A stretch of DNA of 21,884 nt from Pseudaeromonas sp041441555 (GCA_041441555.1 JASDSW010000042.1:1-21884); one strand, 5' to 3'. Counted from the first letter of the stretch, positions 7,019 to 14,557 are shown. Made by a program: numbers and translations. The notes: generated by a model not told the origin, from the sequence alone.

Positions 7019-7062
7019 GGCCACTACGGTTCCCCCCACCACCCTTGATGATGGTCTGTTCT

Positions 7063-7800
7063 ATGAAATTGAAGAAGATTGTTCTACCCGCCCTGCTTGG
7101 CTTGTTGCCTCTAACCACTCCTGCGCTACAGGCCGCCGAGCTGCAACGCGCCGATGTCGAGCAAATCGTGCGCGAATACATGCTCAGTCACCCCGAGTTG
7201 CTGATCGAGATGTCCAATGCCCTACGCGCCCAACAGGAAGCCGAACAAGGCAAGGCCGATAAGGCCTTGATCCAGCAGTACCAGCAAGTCCTGTTTAAGC
7301 AGGCCAGCGATCCGGTCGGCGGCAACCTCAAGGGAACGCAAACCATTGTCGAATTTGTCGACTACAACTGTGGCTACTGCAAACGCGCGACCCCGGCCCT
7401 GCGTGAGCTGCTCGCCAGCGACAAGAGTGTCCGCATTGTCTACAAGGAGTTCCCCATCCTCAGTGAGACCTCCTACATCGCCGCCAAGGCGGCATTGGCA
7501 GTCCACAGCCTGCATCCGGAACAATATGAAGCCTTCCACGATGCCCTGATGGCCACCCAAGGCCATCTGCAGGATGAAAATGCCATCGCCGCTGTCGCCA
7601 AACAGCTCAAGATGAACTGGCCAGCCATCCAGAAGAAGATGCAAGACCCAGCCATCGACAAGCAATTGCAGGCTAACCGTCAGTTGGCACAACAACTCGG
7701 GCTGACCGGCACCCCAGCATTTGTCATCGGTGAAACCATTTTGCGCGGCGCTCCCCGCACCGCCGATGATCTGCGCAGCCTGCTCAAGAGTAAACCCTGA
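7063..7800 (+). CDS. periplasmic DsbA-family thiol:disulfide oxidoreductase (ScsC/Com1-like)
   Basis: Starting at MKLKK gives a 245-residue protein with a signal peptide (hydrophobic core IVLPALLGLLPL, likely cleavage after ALQA). An N-terminal helical extension contains VEQIVREYMLSHPELLIEM, typical of ScsC/Com1-type proteins. The thioredoxin fold has TIVEFVDYNCGYCKRA, active-site Cys103-Gly-Tyr-Cys106, and the cis-proline loop TGTPAFV (Pro218). The N-terminal helix in ScsC relatives can drive oligomerisation and turn an oxidase into an isomerase. ATGs at 7048 and 7051 are alternatives, and no start has a clear Shine-Dalgarno. No ScsB/DsbD-like partner lies nearby. The family call is firm; the redox role (oxidase or isomerase) is open. 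Confidence 0.87.
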   Translation: MKLKKIVLPALLGLLPLTTPALQAAELQRADVEQIVREYMLSHPELLIEMSNALRAQQEAEQGKADKALIQQYQQVLFKQASDPVGGNLKGTQTIVEFVDYNCGYCKRATPALRELLASDKSVRIVYKEFPILSETSYIAAKAALAVHSLHPEQYEAFHDALMATQGHLQDENAIAAVAKQLKMNWPAIQKKMQDPAIDKQLQANRQLAQQLGLTGTPAFVIGETILRGAPRTADDLRSLLKSKP

Positions 7801-7810
7801 TCCCCTCCGG

Positions 7811-7834
7811 CACCTGCCCTATACTGGGCAGGTG
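7811..7834. other. intergenic hairpin between the DsbA-like gene and roxA
   Basis: A perfect 9-bp stem CACCTGCCC/GGGCAGGTG with a 6-base loop starts 10 bases after the DsbA-like stop. It has no T tract in either direction, so it may be an mRNA 3'-end stabiliser or a weak attenuator rather than a standard terminator. Confidence 0.6.
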
Positions 7835-7884
7835 CGCCCTCGCGTTTGCCATCCCATTCCTCGACTAGCCTGGAGCCTCCCGTC

Positions 7885-9036
7885 ATGAGCCATGATCTCA
7901 ACTTCGATTGGCCAGAATTTTTAGCAACCCATTGGCAGAAGCGCCCGGTGGTGCTTCGGCAAGGATTCGTCAATTTTATTGATCCATTGACGCCCGATGA
8001 ACTGGCCGGGCTGGCGATGGAAGAGCAGGTCGACAGCCGGGTGGTCGCCAAAAACGGCGGTGCCTGGCATGTGGAACATGGACCTTTTGACGACTATGAC
8101 CGTTACGACGAGGCCAACTGGTCGCTCCTGGTTCAGGCCGTGGATCACTGGTATCCGCCGGTCGCGGAGCTGCTCACCCCGTTTCGATGCCTGCCCAATT
8201 GGCGTATCGATGATCTGATGATCTCCTTCTCGTTACCCGGTGGCGGCGTCGGTCCGCATCTGGATCAATATGATGTCTTCATCATCCAGGGAATGGGACG
8301 CCGTCGCTGGCGGGTCGGCGAAAAACAGCCGCTGCCCCAGCACTGCCCCCATCCGGATCTGCTACAGGTTGCCCCCTTTAGTGCCATCATCGATGTCGAA
8401 TTGGAGCCTGGCGATATCCTCTATATCCCGCCGGGATTCCCGCACGATGGTTATGCCCTGGAGCCCTCGCTGAATTACTCGGTCGGGTTTCGAGCGCCCA
8501 ATCAACGCGACCTCTTCAGCCACTTTGCCGACTATCTGCTAGCCGAGGATGGCGGCAATCGTCGTTATGCCGATCCGGAGCTGCAATGCCGGCAAAACCC
8601 CGGCGCCATTCAAGCTCATGAGATAGTCAAGTTGCGCGAGCTGATGCAGCAGCAGTTGCTGAGTGAAGAGTTGGCTCCCTGGTTGGCCGGTTACCTGAGT
8701 CAGAGCCGCCACGAACTGGATCTGCAAGCCATCGAGCCCCCCTATCGTGAGGGCGATCTCTATGAGCGGCTGCAGGCCGGCGAGGTTCTGAGCAAATTGG
8801 GTGGACTGCGCACCCTATATCTGGAATCCGACACCACCAGCTGTTTTATCAATGGCGAACGCATTCAACTGCCCGAGCGTGGCACGGCGCTGGCCCGACA
8901 GTTGTGTGACCGAGTGGAGTTCAGCGCCAACGGCTGGGAAACTGAGCTGACGGATCCGGCGATACTCGCCTGGCTCACCCAGTTGGTCAACTCCGGTTAT
9001 TGGTACTTTGCCAACGACTGGGACGATGAAGAGTAG
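7885..9036 (+). CDS. roxA: ribosomal oxygenase RoxA (YcfD), 50S L16 arginine hydroxylase
   Basis: The 383-residue protein aligns throughout with E. coli YcfD/RoxA, a JmjC-type Fe(II)/2-oxoglutarate oxygenase that hydroxylates an arginine of ribosomal protein L16. Family blocks include HWQKRPVVLRQGF near the N-terminus, WRIDDLMISFSLPGGGVGPHLDQYDVFIIQG (given here in two overlapping stretches: WRIDDLMISF and GPHLDQYDVFIIQG) and GDILYIPPGFPHDGYALE. The iron ligands are His125, Asp127 and His187, the same numbering as the E. coli enzyme. A C-terminal winged-helix region ends NSGYWYFANDWDDEE. The ATG at 7885 has GGAG 9 bases upstream. It lies 84 bases after the DsbA-like gene, and co-transcription is possible. 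Confidence 0.95.
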   Translation: MSHDLNFDWPEFLATHWQKRPVVLRQGFVNFIDPLTPDELAGLAMEEQVDSRVVAKNGGAWHVEHGPFDDYDRYDEANWSLLVQAVDHWYPPVAELLTPFRCLPNWRIDDLMISFSLPGGGVGPHLDQYDVFIIQGMGRRRWRVGEKQPLPQHCPHPDLLQVAPFSAIIDVELEPGDILYIPPGFPHDGYALEPSLNYSVGFRAPNQRDLFSHFADYLLAEDGGNRRYADPELQCRQNPGAIQAHEIVKLRELMQQQLLSEELAPWLAGYLSQSRHELDLQAIEPPYREGDLYERLQAGEVLSKLGGLRTLYLESDTTSCFINGERIQLPERGTALARQLCDRVEFSANGWETELTDPAILAWLTQLVNSGYWYFANDWDDEE

Positions 9037-9047
9037 TCGTCTCCTCC

Positions 9048-9087
9048 ACGCGCCAAGAGGCTTCAACACCCAGCCATCTTGGCGCGT
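9048..9087. terminator. long hairpin between convergent roxA and yaeQ
   Basis: An 11-bp perfect stem ACGCGCCAAGA/TCTTGGCGCGT encloses an 18-base loop that can add GGCT/AGCC pairing. It starts 11 bases past the roxA stop and about 30 bases past the yaeQ stop. No T run follows, so it may act as a 3'-end barrier rather than a classical intrinsic terminator. Confidence 0.5.
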
Positions 9088-9117
9088 CGTCACGGGGAGC
9101 TGACACGAGGATAAGGC

Positions 9118-9666
9118 TTACTCCCGCCCAGCTTGCCAGCAAGTGGGCTGCCAGCTCATAGAGAAATCGCCGCTACTGAGCCAGACCATGCCATCGCTCA
9201 ACGTCAACTGCCAGCTCATGGAGCGCTCGGCCCGCTCAGCCAACGCCTGCGCCAACTCATCATCCACAAAATAGATGGCCAGATTATCCAATTTGCTCAA
9301 TTGCGCCTGATTTTGTTGCCACCAGACCTGGGCCGCTCGAGCGCCGTAGGCATACAGGGTCACCCGGGCGGCCCGATTACAGGCTCGCTTAAGACGACGC
9401 TCATCGGGTAGCCCCACCTCGATCCAGTGGGCAATATCCCCGTGCAGCTCCTTGCGCCACAGATCCGGCTCATCGTCTGCGCAGAGCCCCTTGGTGAATT
9501 CCAGATCAGGCGCCGCATTCAATCCCCAGGCGAGTAACCGGACCATCAATCGCTCATCGGTCTCCGACGGGTGTCGCGCCAGGGTCAGGGTCTCGTCGAG
9601 ATAGACGCCGCGATCGGTATCCGCCACATTGAAAACCGCCTTAAAAATCGTCGCTTTTAATGCCAT
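9118..9666 (-). CDS. yaeQ: YaeQ family protein
   Basis: The 182-residue protein matches E. coli YaeQ along its length: start MALKATIFKA, block YLDETLTLARHPSETDERLMVRLLAW, and EPDLWRKELHGDIAHWIEVGLPDERRLKRA (each quoted in parts: RHPSETDERLMVRLLAWGL; DLWRKELHGDIAHWIEVG). The family has a PD-(D/E)XK nuclease-like fold; the acidic and lysine residues in DEPDLWRKEL and HWIEVGLPDE fit such a site, but nuclease activity is not established. YaeQ was once linked to suppression of RfaH loss, and the molecular role remains unclear. ATG at 9666 is preferred over the adjacent in-frame GTG. It is convergent with roxA. Confidence 0.93.
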   Translation of the reverse strand: MALKATIFKAVFNVADTDRGVYLDETLTLARHPSETDERLMVRLLAWGLNAAPDLEFTKGLCADDEPDLWRKELHGDIAHWIEVGLPDERRLKRACNRAARVTLYAYGARAAQVWWQQNQAQLSKLDNLAIYFVDDELAQALAERAERSMSWQLTLSDGMVWLSSGDFSMSWQPTCWQAGRE

Positions 9667-9874
9667 CACTCGCCACTCACCGAAAAAATGACCCTCAGTC
9701 TACTGATCCACCGCACAAGCAACAAATTTATCTGGTCTGCCCCCTTTTGGTCAGGCGTAAGCTTCTTATACTTAAGCAAGCCGGCGGATAAGACCGAGTT
9801 CGCGGATCGCTTCAGCCACATGATGTACATAATCACAACAGAAGAGTGGCGAGCCTTTTACAGAGGGAATGGAT

Positions 9875-10291
9875 ATGGAAGAACAAGACATCAACGCGCA
9901 AAGTGCCGACCGCACCAAGGTGGTTTGGCTCATCAAAGGCATCGCCAAAAGCAAGATCACCCTGCAACCTGCTCAACTGAGCGAATCGAACATGCCCACT
10001 CGATTCATCAGTTGGCGTGAAGGCGAGCCCCGCCCGGTCCGAGTTCCTTGGGTCGTTGCCAAAACCAACTCTGCCGCCGTCAAGCCGATGCAAAAATCCG
10101 AGCCGACGGTCATCGACATGCGTAAGCATGTGCAATGGCGTGATTCCTCACCGCGGATCCAGGTCTCCTGGATGACCCGCAACACCCCCGCCCCCGTGCA
10201 TGACGATGCCACCATCATGCTGTTCATGCCCAAGAGCGTGAAATGGGAATGCGGCGACCAGCAGGCACCGAAGGTCAGTTGGGTCAAATAA
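9875..10291 (+). CDS. hypothetical protein with threefold tryptophan repeat
   Basis: The 138-residue protein is not recognised. It contains three related segments (residues about 40-60, 82-100 and 118-137), each with a Met, a strand ending in Trp, a charged or Pro-containing turn, and a second strand ending VxWV/M: FISWREGEPRPVRVPWV, HVQWRDSSPRIQVSWM and SVKWECGDQQAPKVSWV. The paired tryptophans are 11-12 residues apart in every copy (47/59, 88/99, 124/136). A degenerate copy may start at KVVW (Trp18). No signal peptide or membrane helix is seen, so it is probably cytoplasmic. The second ATG (9875) was chosen because AGAGGG lies about 7 bases before it, too close to the ATG at 9869. A strong terminator follows. 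Confidence 0.8.
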   Translation: MEEQDINAQSADRTKVVWLIKGIAKSKITLQPAQLSESNMPTRFISWREGEPRPVRVPWVVAKTNSAAVKPMQKSEPTVIDMRKHVQWRDSSPRIQVSWMTRNTPAPVHDDATIMLFMPKSVKWECGDQQAPKVSWVK

Positions 10292-10309
10292 CAAAACCCA
10301 TGCCCCAAC

Positions 10310-10341
10310 AAAAACGCCCACTCATTGCAGTGGGCGTTTTT
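10310..10341. terminator. strong bidirectional terminator after the Trp-repeat gene
   Basis: A 13-bp stem (AAAAACGCCCACT paired with AGTGGGCGTTTTT) around a 6-base loop lies 19 bases past the stop of the Trp-repeat gene. It also lies about 50 bases past the stop of the convergent 79-residue gene. The five-T and five-A flanks let it work in both directions. Confidence 0.9.
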
Positions 10342-10390
10342 GTTTCCGAAGGAAAGGAGTGGTCACTCAGGCTCGCGCGCCCCGCTCCCA

Positions 10391-10630
10391 TCAGTTCAGC
10401 AGGAAACGGACGGCGGTACGCATGCTCACCGCCCGCCCCATCACATCCCCTAAGCAGGAGCAGGCCAAAAACTCACCTGAATCGGCATTCCCTTTGACCT
10501 CACCCACCCGGCACGGCCAGCCTTGGGCATTTTCTTTACGAATCATCCAACTGGGGCCCGCCAACGCCTCGGCATAAACACCCGGATAAATTTCGCTGCC
10601 GACAAACAAACCGTTCACAAATACGCTCAT
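10391..10630 (-). CDS. hypothetical protein, 79 residues
   Basis: The protein begins MSVFVNGLFVGSEIYPGVYAE and ends AVSMRTAVRFLLN. It has no signal peptide, no membrane helix and no motif I recognise. There are three Cys (one in GWPCRV, two in ACSC), and Gly and Val are frequent, suggesting a small beta-rich domain. The start is well supported by AGGAG with about 7 bases to the ATG; a longer reading to 10681 is not needed. It converges on the Trp-repeat gene and shares the terminator at 10310-10341. Its good start signal and own terminator favour a real gene. The function is unknown. Confidence 0.72.
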   Translation of the reverse strand: MSVFVNGLFVGSEIYPGVYAEALAGPSWMIRKENAQGWPCRVGEVKGNADSGEFLACSCLGDVMGRAVSMRTAVRFLLN

Positions 10631-10795
10631 CGCTTTCTCCTGCAAATCGTGCCTTGAGGGGTACCGAGCGGTGTCCATCACTGCCTAGGAGCACATTCGG
10701 TGTATGAATGAACAGTACTGTATGTATAAACAGGCTTCAAGTGTTTAAACGCGATTCTGCCGAAATAGTGATCAGCATCGCTCTCCGGCCGGGGT

Positions 10796-11269
10796 TCAAT
10801 CCCGCAGCATGCCGGCATCCACCTTCAAGATGGCCTTGCGAATTGGCATCGGCGAAGTCACGGCGCACAGGGGTCTATGGGCATCACCGGGCCAGAAGAT
10901 GACAAAATCACCGGGCCGCAGGATAAGGAATTGTTCCCCCTCCAACTGATTGAACAAAGCCAGATCCTGAGTCGCCAGCCGATCATCATCGGGTTGTTGC
11001 GAGGCACGCCGAGGACGATAGCCCATCAACTCCTCGCCGCTGAGCAGTAGCTGGACATCCAGATAACGGGCGTGGATCTCCGGACGACGCTCTTCGATGG
11101 GGGCCGTGTGGTCATCAGCCAGGATCAGGAAGGCCCGTTCGCCATCCAGTTCGTACTTCCCTGCGGCAGGCTGGGTCGCCAGCAGAGCCAGGGCTTGAGC
11201 CAGATAGTGGCGCAGGCGGTGCGGTAAGGCATGGATATGAGCAAGATCGTCGATATGAGCAGTAAACAC
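10796..11269 (-). CDS. YhcH/YjgK/YiaL (DUF386) family protein
   Basis: The 157-residue protein belongs to the cupin-like YhcH/TabA/YiaL family. Visible blocks are GKYELDG, the signature RPEIHARYLDVQLLLSGEE around residues 62-80, and the second cupin strand pair RPGDFVIFWPGDAHRPLCA near 117-135. The latter, with its His and the earlier Glu/His, forms the probable metal site. Members are linked to sugar or sialic-acid metabolism (YhcH, EbgC) or biofilm and toxin-antitoxin effects (TabA). No sugar genes are adjacent, so the role is open. The start is GTG at 11269, preceded by AGAGGAG with 7 bases spacing. Confidence 0.85.
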   Translation of the reverse strand: MFTAHIDDLAHIHALPHRLRHYLAQALALLATQPAAGKYELDGERAFLILADDHTAPIEERRPEIHARYLDVQLLLSGEELMGYRPRRASQQPDDDRLATQDLALFNQLEGEQFLILRPGDFVIFWPGDAHRPLCAVTSPMPIRKAILKVDAGMLRD

Positions 11270-11512
11270 GATGAGACTCCTCTATGGTCATCAGAGGCTC
11301 ATCTTACGCCGAGCCCGAGTCGGACTCCAACCGTCCTGCCCTCGGAAGCCGCCGTGGTCGGAGTCACGAGTTGGCGGCAGCCGTTTATTCTCCACTTGGG
11401 CGCACCAACCAGCGGCTATTAGCCAGATCGGGTAAATTCAAACAGAGCGAACTACCCAGAGGCCAGCTACCGAGCACAAGACACTCCCCTCCCTCACCGC
11501 CATATCTGCAAA

Positions 11513-11540
11513 TCCCCAGCCTGATGAGCCAGCCTGGGGA
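11513..11540. promoter_or_regulatory. dyad, candidate activator site (UAS)
   Basis: Perfect 7-bp arms TCCCCAG and CTGGGGA have centres 21 bases apart, two helical turns. The dyad centre lies about 122 bases upstream of the predicted sigma-54 start, the usual distance for enhancer-type activator sites. The activator gene is not in the window. Confidence 0.5.
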
Positions 11541-11582
11541 AAACGCACCAAGAAAGCGCAGTCTGGTCGCACAACATCAATT

Positions 11583-11595
11583 TAATTAGTTGATT
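11583..11595 (-). promoter_or_regulatory. IHF binding site
   Basis: Reading leftwards, AATCAACTAATTA matches every position of the IHF consensus WATCAANNNNTTR. It sits between the candidate activator dyad and the -24 element, where IHF commonly bends DNA at sigma-54 promoters. Confidence 0.6.
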
Positions 11596-11621
11596 TTAAA
11601 GGACATTAATTTCACCCACAC

Positions 11622-11637
11622 TTGGTACGCCCTTTGC
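11622..11637 (+). promoter_or_regulatory. sigma-54 (-24/-12) promoter of eat-eutBC
   Basis: TTGGTACGCCCTTTGC matches the RpoN consensus TGGCACG-N4-TTGC, with the invariant GG (11624-11625) and GC (11636-11637) exactly ten bases apart. The predicted start is near 11649, giving a 40-base leader ahead of eat. Confidence 0.85.
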
Positions 11638-11688
11638 GATGCCCTCAGAGAGAAACTGTCAGGGTTGACAGTCGTATAGGGGAAAGTT

Positions 11689-13074
11689 ATGCAACAAACG
11701 GACAGTAAAAAACCCGCGCTCAAGCGCACGCTGGGCGCCTTCCATCTGTGGGGCATCGCGGTGGGGCTCGTCATCTCCGGCGAATACTTCGGTTGGAGTT
11801 ACGGCTGGGCCCAAGCCGGCACCATCGGTTTTCTGGTCACCTCGCTGTTGGTGGCCGCCATGTACACCGCCTTCATCTTCAGCTTCACCGAGCTGACCAC
11901 CTCGATCCCGCACGCCGGCGGCCCATTCGCCTACGCCTATCGCGCCTTTGGCCCGGTCGGTGGCTACATCGCCGGCTTCGCCACCCTGGTGGAATTTGTC
12001 TTCGCACCACCGGCCATCGCCATGGCCATCGGTGCCTACCTAAACGTCCAGTTCCCGGCCATCGATCCCAAGTGGGTGGCGGTGGGGGCCTATTTGGTGT
12101 TTATGGGGCTCAACCTGGTGGGGGTCGGCATCGCGGCCACCTTCGAGTTACTGGTCACTCTGCTGGCCATCTTTGAGCTGCTGGTGTTCATGGGCGTGGT
12201 CAGCCCGGGCTTCAGTGTCGCCAACTTTGCCGCCAATGGCTGGGCCGGGAGTTCTGAATTCAGCCCGGCGGCCATCTCCGGTATCTTTGCCGCCATTCCG
12301 TTTGCCATCTGGTTCTTCCTGGCTATCGAGGGGGCGGCCATGGCCGCCGAAGAGGCCAAAGAGCCGAAGAAAACCATCCCCAAGGCCTTTATTGGTGGCA
12401 TCCTGACCCTGGTGGTTCTGGCCATGGGTGTCATGGTGTTCGCTGGCGGCGCCGGTGACTGGAGCAAGCTGGCCAACATCAATGATCCGCTGCCACAGGC
12501 GATGAAGATGATCGTCGGCGAGAGCAGTGGCTGGTTGCATATGCTGGTCTGGCTGGGTCTGTTTGGTCTGATTGCCTCCTTCCACGGCATCATCATGGGC
12601 TACTCACGCCAGATCTTTGCCCTGGCCCGCGCCGGTTATCTGCCCAAATCTCTCTCCGCCATCAACGGCCGCTTCCAGACTCCTCATTGGGCCATCCTGG
12701 CCGGTGGTGTGGTCGGGATCCTGGCCATCTTCTCGGATTCGCTGATCGTCATCGGTGGCATGCCGCTGACCGCCAACATAGTCACCATGTCGGTGTTTGG
12801 CGCCATCATCATGTACATCATCTCGATGGCGGCGCTGTTCAAGCTGCGCAAGAGCGAGCCTAAGCTTGAGCGCCCCTTCTCCGCGCCGCTGTTCCCATAC
12901 GCACCGGCCCTGGCGCTGGGTCTGGCCATCCTGTGTCTGGTCGCCATGGTCTATTACAACCAACTGCTGGCACTGATCTTCGGTGGTCTGATGCTGGTGG
13001 GCTTTGTCTACTTCCGCCTGACGCATGATGCCGAGATCACCGCCGCCGATGGCGAGCTGGTGCGCGCCTGTTGA
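11689..13074 (+). CDS. eat: ethanolamine permease
   Basis: The 461-residue protein is an APC-superfamily transporter with about twelve membrane helices. It matches ethanolamine permeases: LGAFHLWGIAVGLVISGEYFGWSYGW in the first helix region (key part GLVISGEYFGWSYGW), SIPHAGGPFAYAYRAFGPVGG after helix 2, FLAIEGAAMAAEEAKEPKKTIP near the middle, and SFHGIIMGYSRQIFALARAGYLP near residue 305. It carries ethanolamine across the inner membrane to feed EutBC. The ATG follows AGGGGAA. It is first in the operon eat-eutB-eutC, behind the sigma-54 promoter. The fit to its operon partners makes the substrate call strong. Confidence 0.93.
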   Translation: MQQTDSKKPALKRTLGAFHLWGIAVGLVISGEYFGWSYGWAQAGTIGFLVTSLLVAAMYTAFIFSFTELTTSIPHAGGPFAYAYRAFGPVGGYIAGFATLVEFVFAPPAIAMAIGAYLNVQFPAIDPKWVAVGAYLVFMGLNLVGVGIAATFELLVTLLAIFELLVFMGVVSPGFSVANFAANGWAGSSEFSPAAISGIFAAIPFAIWFFLAIEGAAMAAEEAKEPKKTIPKAFIGGILTLVVLAMGVMVFAGGAGDWSKLANINDPLPQAMKMIVGESSGWLHMLVWLGLFGLIASFHGIIMGYSRQIFALARAGYLPKSLSAINGRFQTPHWAILAGGVVGILAIFSDSLIVIGGMPLTANIVTMSVFGAIIMYIISMAALFKLRKSEPKLERPFSAPLFPYAPALALGLAILCLVAMVYYNQLLALIFGGLMLVGFVYFRLTHDAEITAADGELVRAC

Positions 13075-13105
13075 GCCGCTAAAAGAGTCAGCACCTTGAG
13101 TATTT

Positions 13106-13126
13106 GCCACCGGCTGGTCCGGTGGC
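13106..13126. other. intercistronic hairpin between eat and eutB
   Basis: A perfect 8-bp stem GCCACCGG/CCGGTGGC with a 5-base loop sits in the 85-base gap between eat and eutB. No T run follows. It may be an mRNA processing or stability element that adjusts permease versus enzyme levels. Confidence 0.5.
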
Positions 13127-13159
13127 CTTCTTCCTGCCACCAGCCGACGAGACGATGTC

Positions 13160-14557
13160 ATGTATCGAAGTACACTCGCCCATCACAGTTACCAGTTTGC
13201 CGATCTGCGCAGTCTAATGGCCAAAGCGACGCCCGCGCGCTCCGGCGATTATCTGGCCGGGGTCGCCGCCCAATCGGCCGAGGAGCGGATGGCCGCCAAG
13301 ATGGCGCTGGCCGATCTGCCGCTCACCACCTTCTTGCAGCAGCCCCTGATCCCCTATGAACAGGATGAGGTGACCCGCCTCATCCTCGATGAACACGATG
13401 CCGCGGCCTTCGCCCCCCTCCGCCATCTAACGGTGGGGGATTTTCGCAACTGGCTGCTCTCGGAAGCCGCCGATAGCGCCACCCTGGCGCGCGTCGCCCC
13501 CGGTATCACCCCGGAGATGGCCGCCGCGGTCAGCAAACTGATGCGCAATCAGGATCTGATCCTGGTGGCCAAGAAGTGCCAGGTGGTCACCCGCTTTCGC
13601 AACACCATAGGTCTGCCGGGCCGCTTGAGCGTTCGGCTGCAGCCCAATCATCCGACCGACGATCCCCAGGGGATTGCCGCTGCCATGCTCGATGGCTTGC
13701 TGTACGGCGCCGGCGACGCCGTGGTCGGCATCAACCCGGCCAGCGACAATCTGCCGGTATTAGCCCGCCTGAACCAGATGCTCGAGGAGGTGATCCAGCG
13801 CTTTGCCATTCCGACCCAGTCCTGCATCCTGACCCACGTCACCAATACCCTGCAGCTCATCGAACGCGGCGTGCCGGTGGATCTGGTGTTCCAGTCCATC
13901 GCCGGCACCGAGGCGGCCAACCGCGGCTTCGGCATCGATCTGGCACTGCTGGCCGAAGCCCATGAGGCGGCACTCAGCCTCCAACGCGGCACCCTTGGCC
14001 AGAACGTCATGTATTTTGAGACCGGCCAAGGCAGTTGCCTCTCGGCCAATGCCCATCATGGCGTCGATCAGCAGACCTGTGAGGCGCGCGCCTACGCGGT
14101 GGCCCGCAAATTCAAGCCGCTGCTGGTCAATACGGTGGTGGGTTTCATCGGTCCGGAGTATCTCTATGACGGCAAACAGATCATCCGCGCCGGTCTGGAG
14201 GATCACTTCTGTGGCAAGTTGCTCGGCGTGCCGCTGGGCTGTGACGTCTGCTACACCAACCACGCCGAAGCCGATCAGGATGACATGGATACCCTGTTGA
14301 CCCTCTTAGCCAACGCCGGGTTAACCTTCCTGATTGGCGTCCCTGGAGCCGACGACATCATGCTCAACTACCAGAGCACCTCGTTTCACGACGCCCTCTA
14401 CATTCGCGAACTGCTCGGGCTCCAGCACGCCCCGGAATTTGCCGACTGGCTGGTCCGCATGCAGTTGGCCAATCCTCACGGTCAGTTGCTGGACGCCAAC
14501 CGGCGGCATCCGCTGCTGAGTCAGTTTCCCAGTCCCCCCAGCGGCCGCGTTGCCTGA
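13160..14557 (+). CDS. eutB: ethanolamine ammonia-lyase large subunit
   Basis: The 465-residue protein is EutB, the catalytic subunit of adenosylcobalamin-dependent ethanolamine ammonia-lyase, which converts ethanolamine to acetaldehyde and ammonia. Blocks typical of the TIM-barrel active site are visible: GRLSVRLQPNHP (Arg159, Gln161), GINPASDN (Asn192), NVMYFETGQGSCLSANAHHG (Glu287) and GCDVCYTNHAEADQDD (Asp362). These correspond to the substrate-binding residues Arg160, Gln162, Asn193, Glu287 and Asp362 described for the Salmonella enzyme. The start ATG at 13160 has only a modest Shine-Dalgarno. It is followed by eutC after 20 bases. No reactivase EutA or microcompartment genes are in the window. 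Confidence 0.97.
   Translation: MYRSTLAHHSYQFADLRSLMAKATPARSGDYLAGVAAQSAEERMAAKMALADLPLTTFLQQPLIPYEQDEVTRLILDEHDAAAFAPLRHLTVGDFRNWLLSEAADSATLARVAPGITPEMAAAVSKLMRNQDLILVAKKCQVVTRFRNTIGLPGRLSVRLQPNHPTDDPQGIAAAMLDGLLYGAGDAVVGINPASDNLPVLARLNQMLEEVIQRFAIPTQSCILTHVTNTLQLIERGVPVDLVFQSIAGTEAANRGFGIDLALLAEAHEAALSLQRGTLGQNVMYFETGQGSCLSANAHHGVDQQTCEARAYAVARKFKPLLVNTVVGFIGPEYLYDGKQIIRAGLEDHFCGKLLGVPLGCDVCYTNHAEADQDDMDTLLTLLANAGLTFLIGVPGADDIMLNYQSTSFHDALYIRELLGLQHAPEFADWLVRMQLANPHGQLLDANRRHPLLSQFPSPPSGRVA

Larger units (their letters stand above)
11270..11688. promoter_or_regulatory. regulatory region upstream of eat-eutBC
   Basis: This 419-base region holds no gene I can support. Its right half carries, in order, a dyad at 11513-11540, an IHF-type site at 11583-11595, a sigma-54 promoter at 11622-11637 and a leader hairpin at 11655-11672, each listed separately. 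The left half (11280-11500) shows only GC-rich short inverted stretches and may contain the promoter of the leftward YhcH-like gene, but no clear -35/-10 was found. Confidence 0.6.

Noticed and set aside
9688..10020. 110-codon rightward frame overlapping the Trp-repeat gene
   Set aside because: It overlaps in another frame, has no ribosome binding site and shows no repeat logic.
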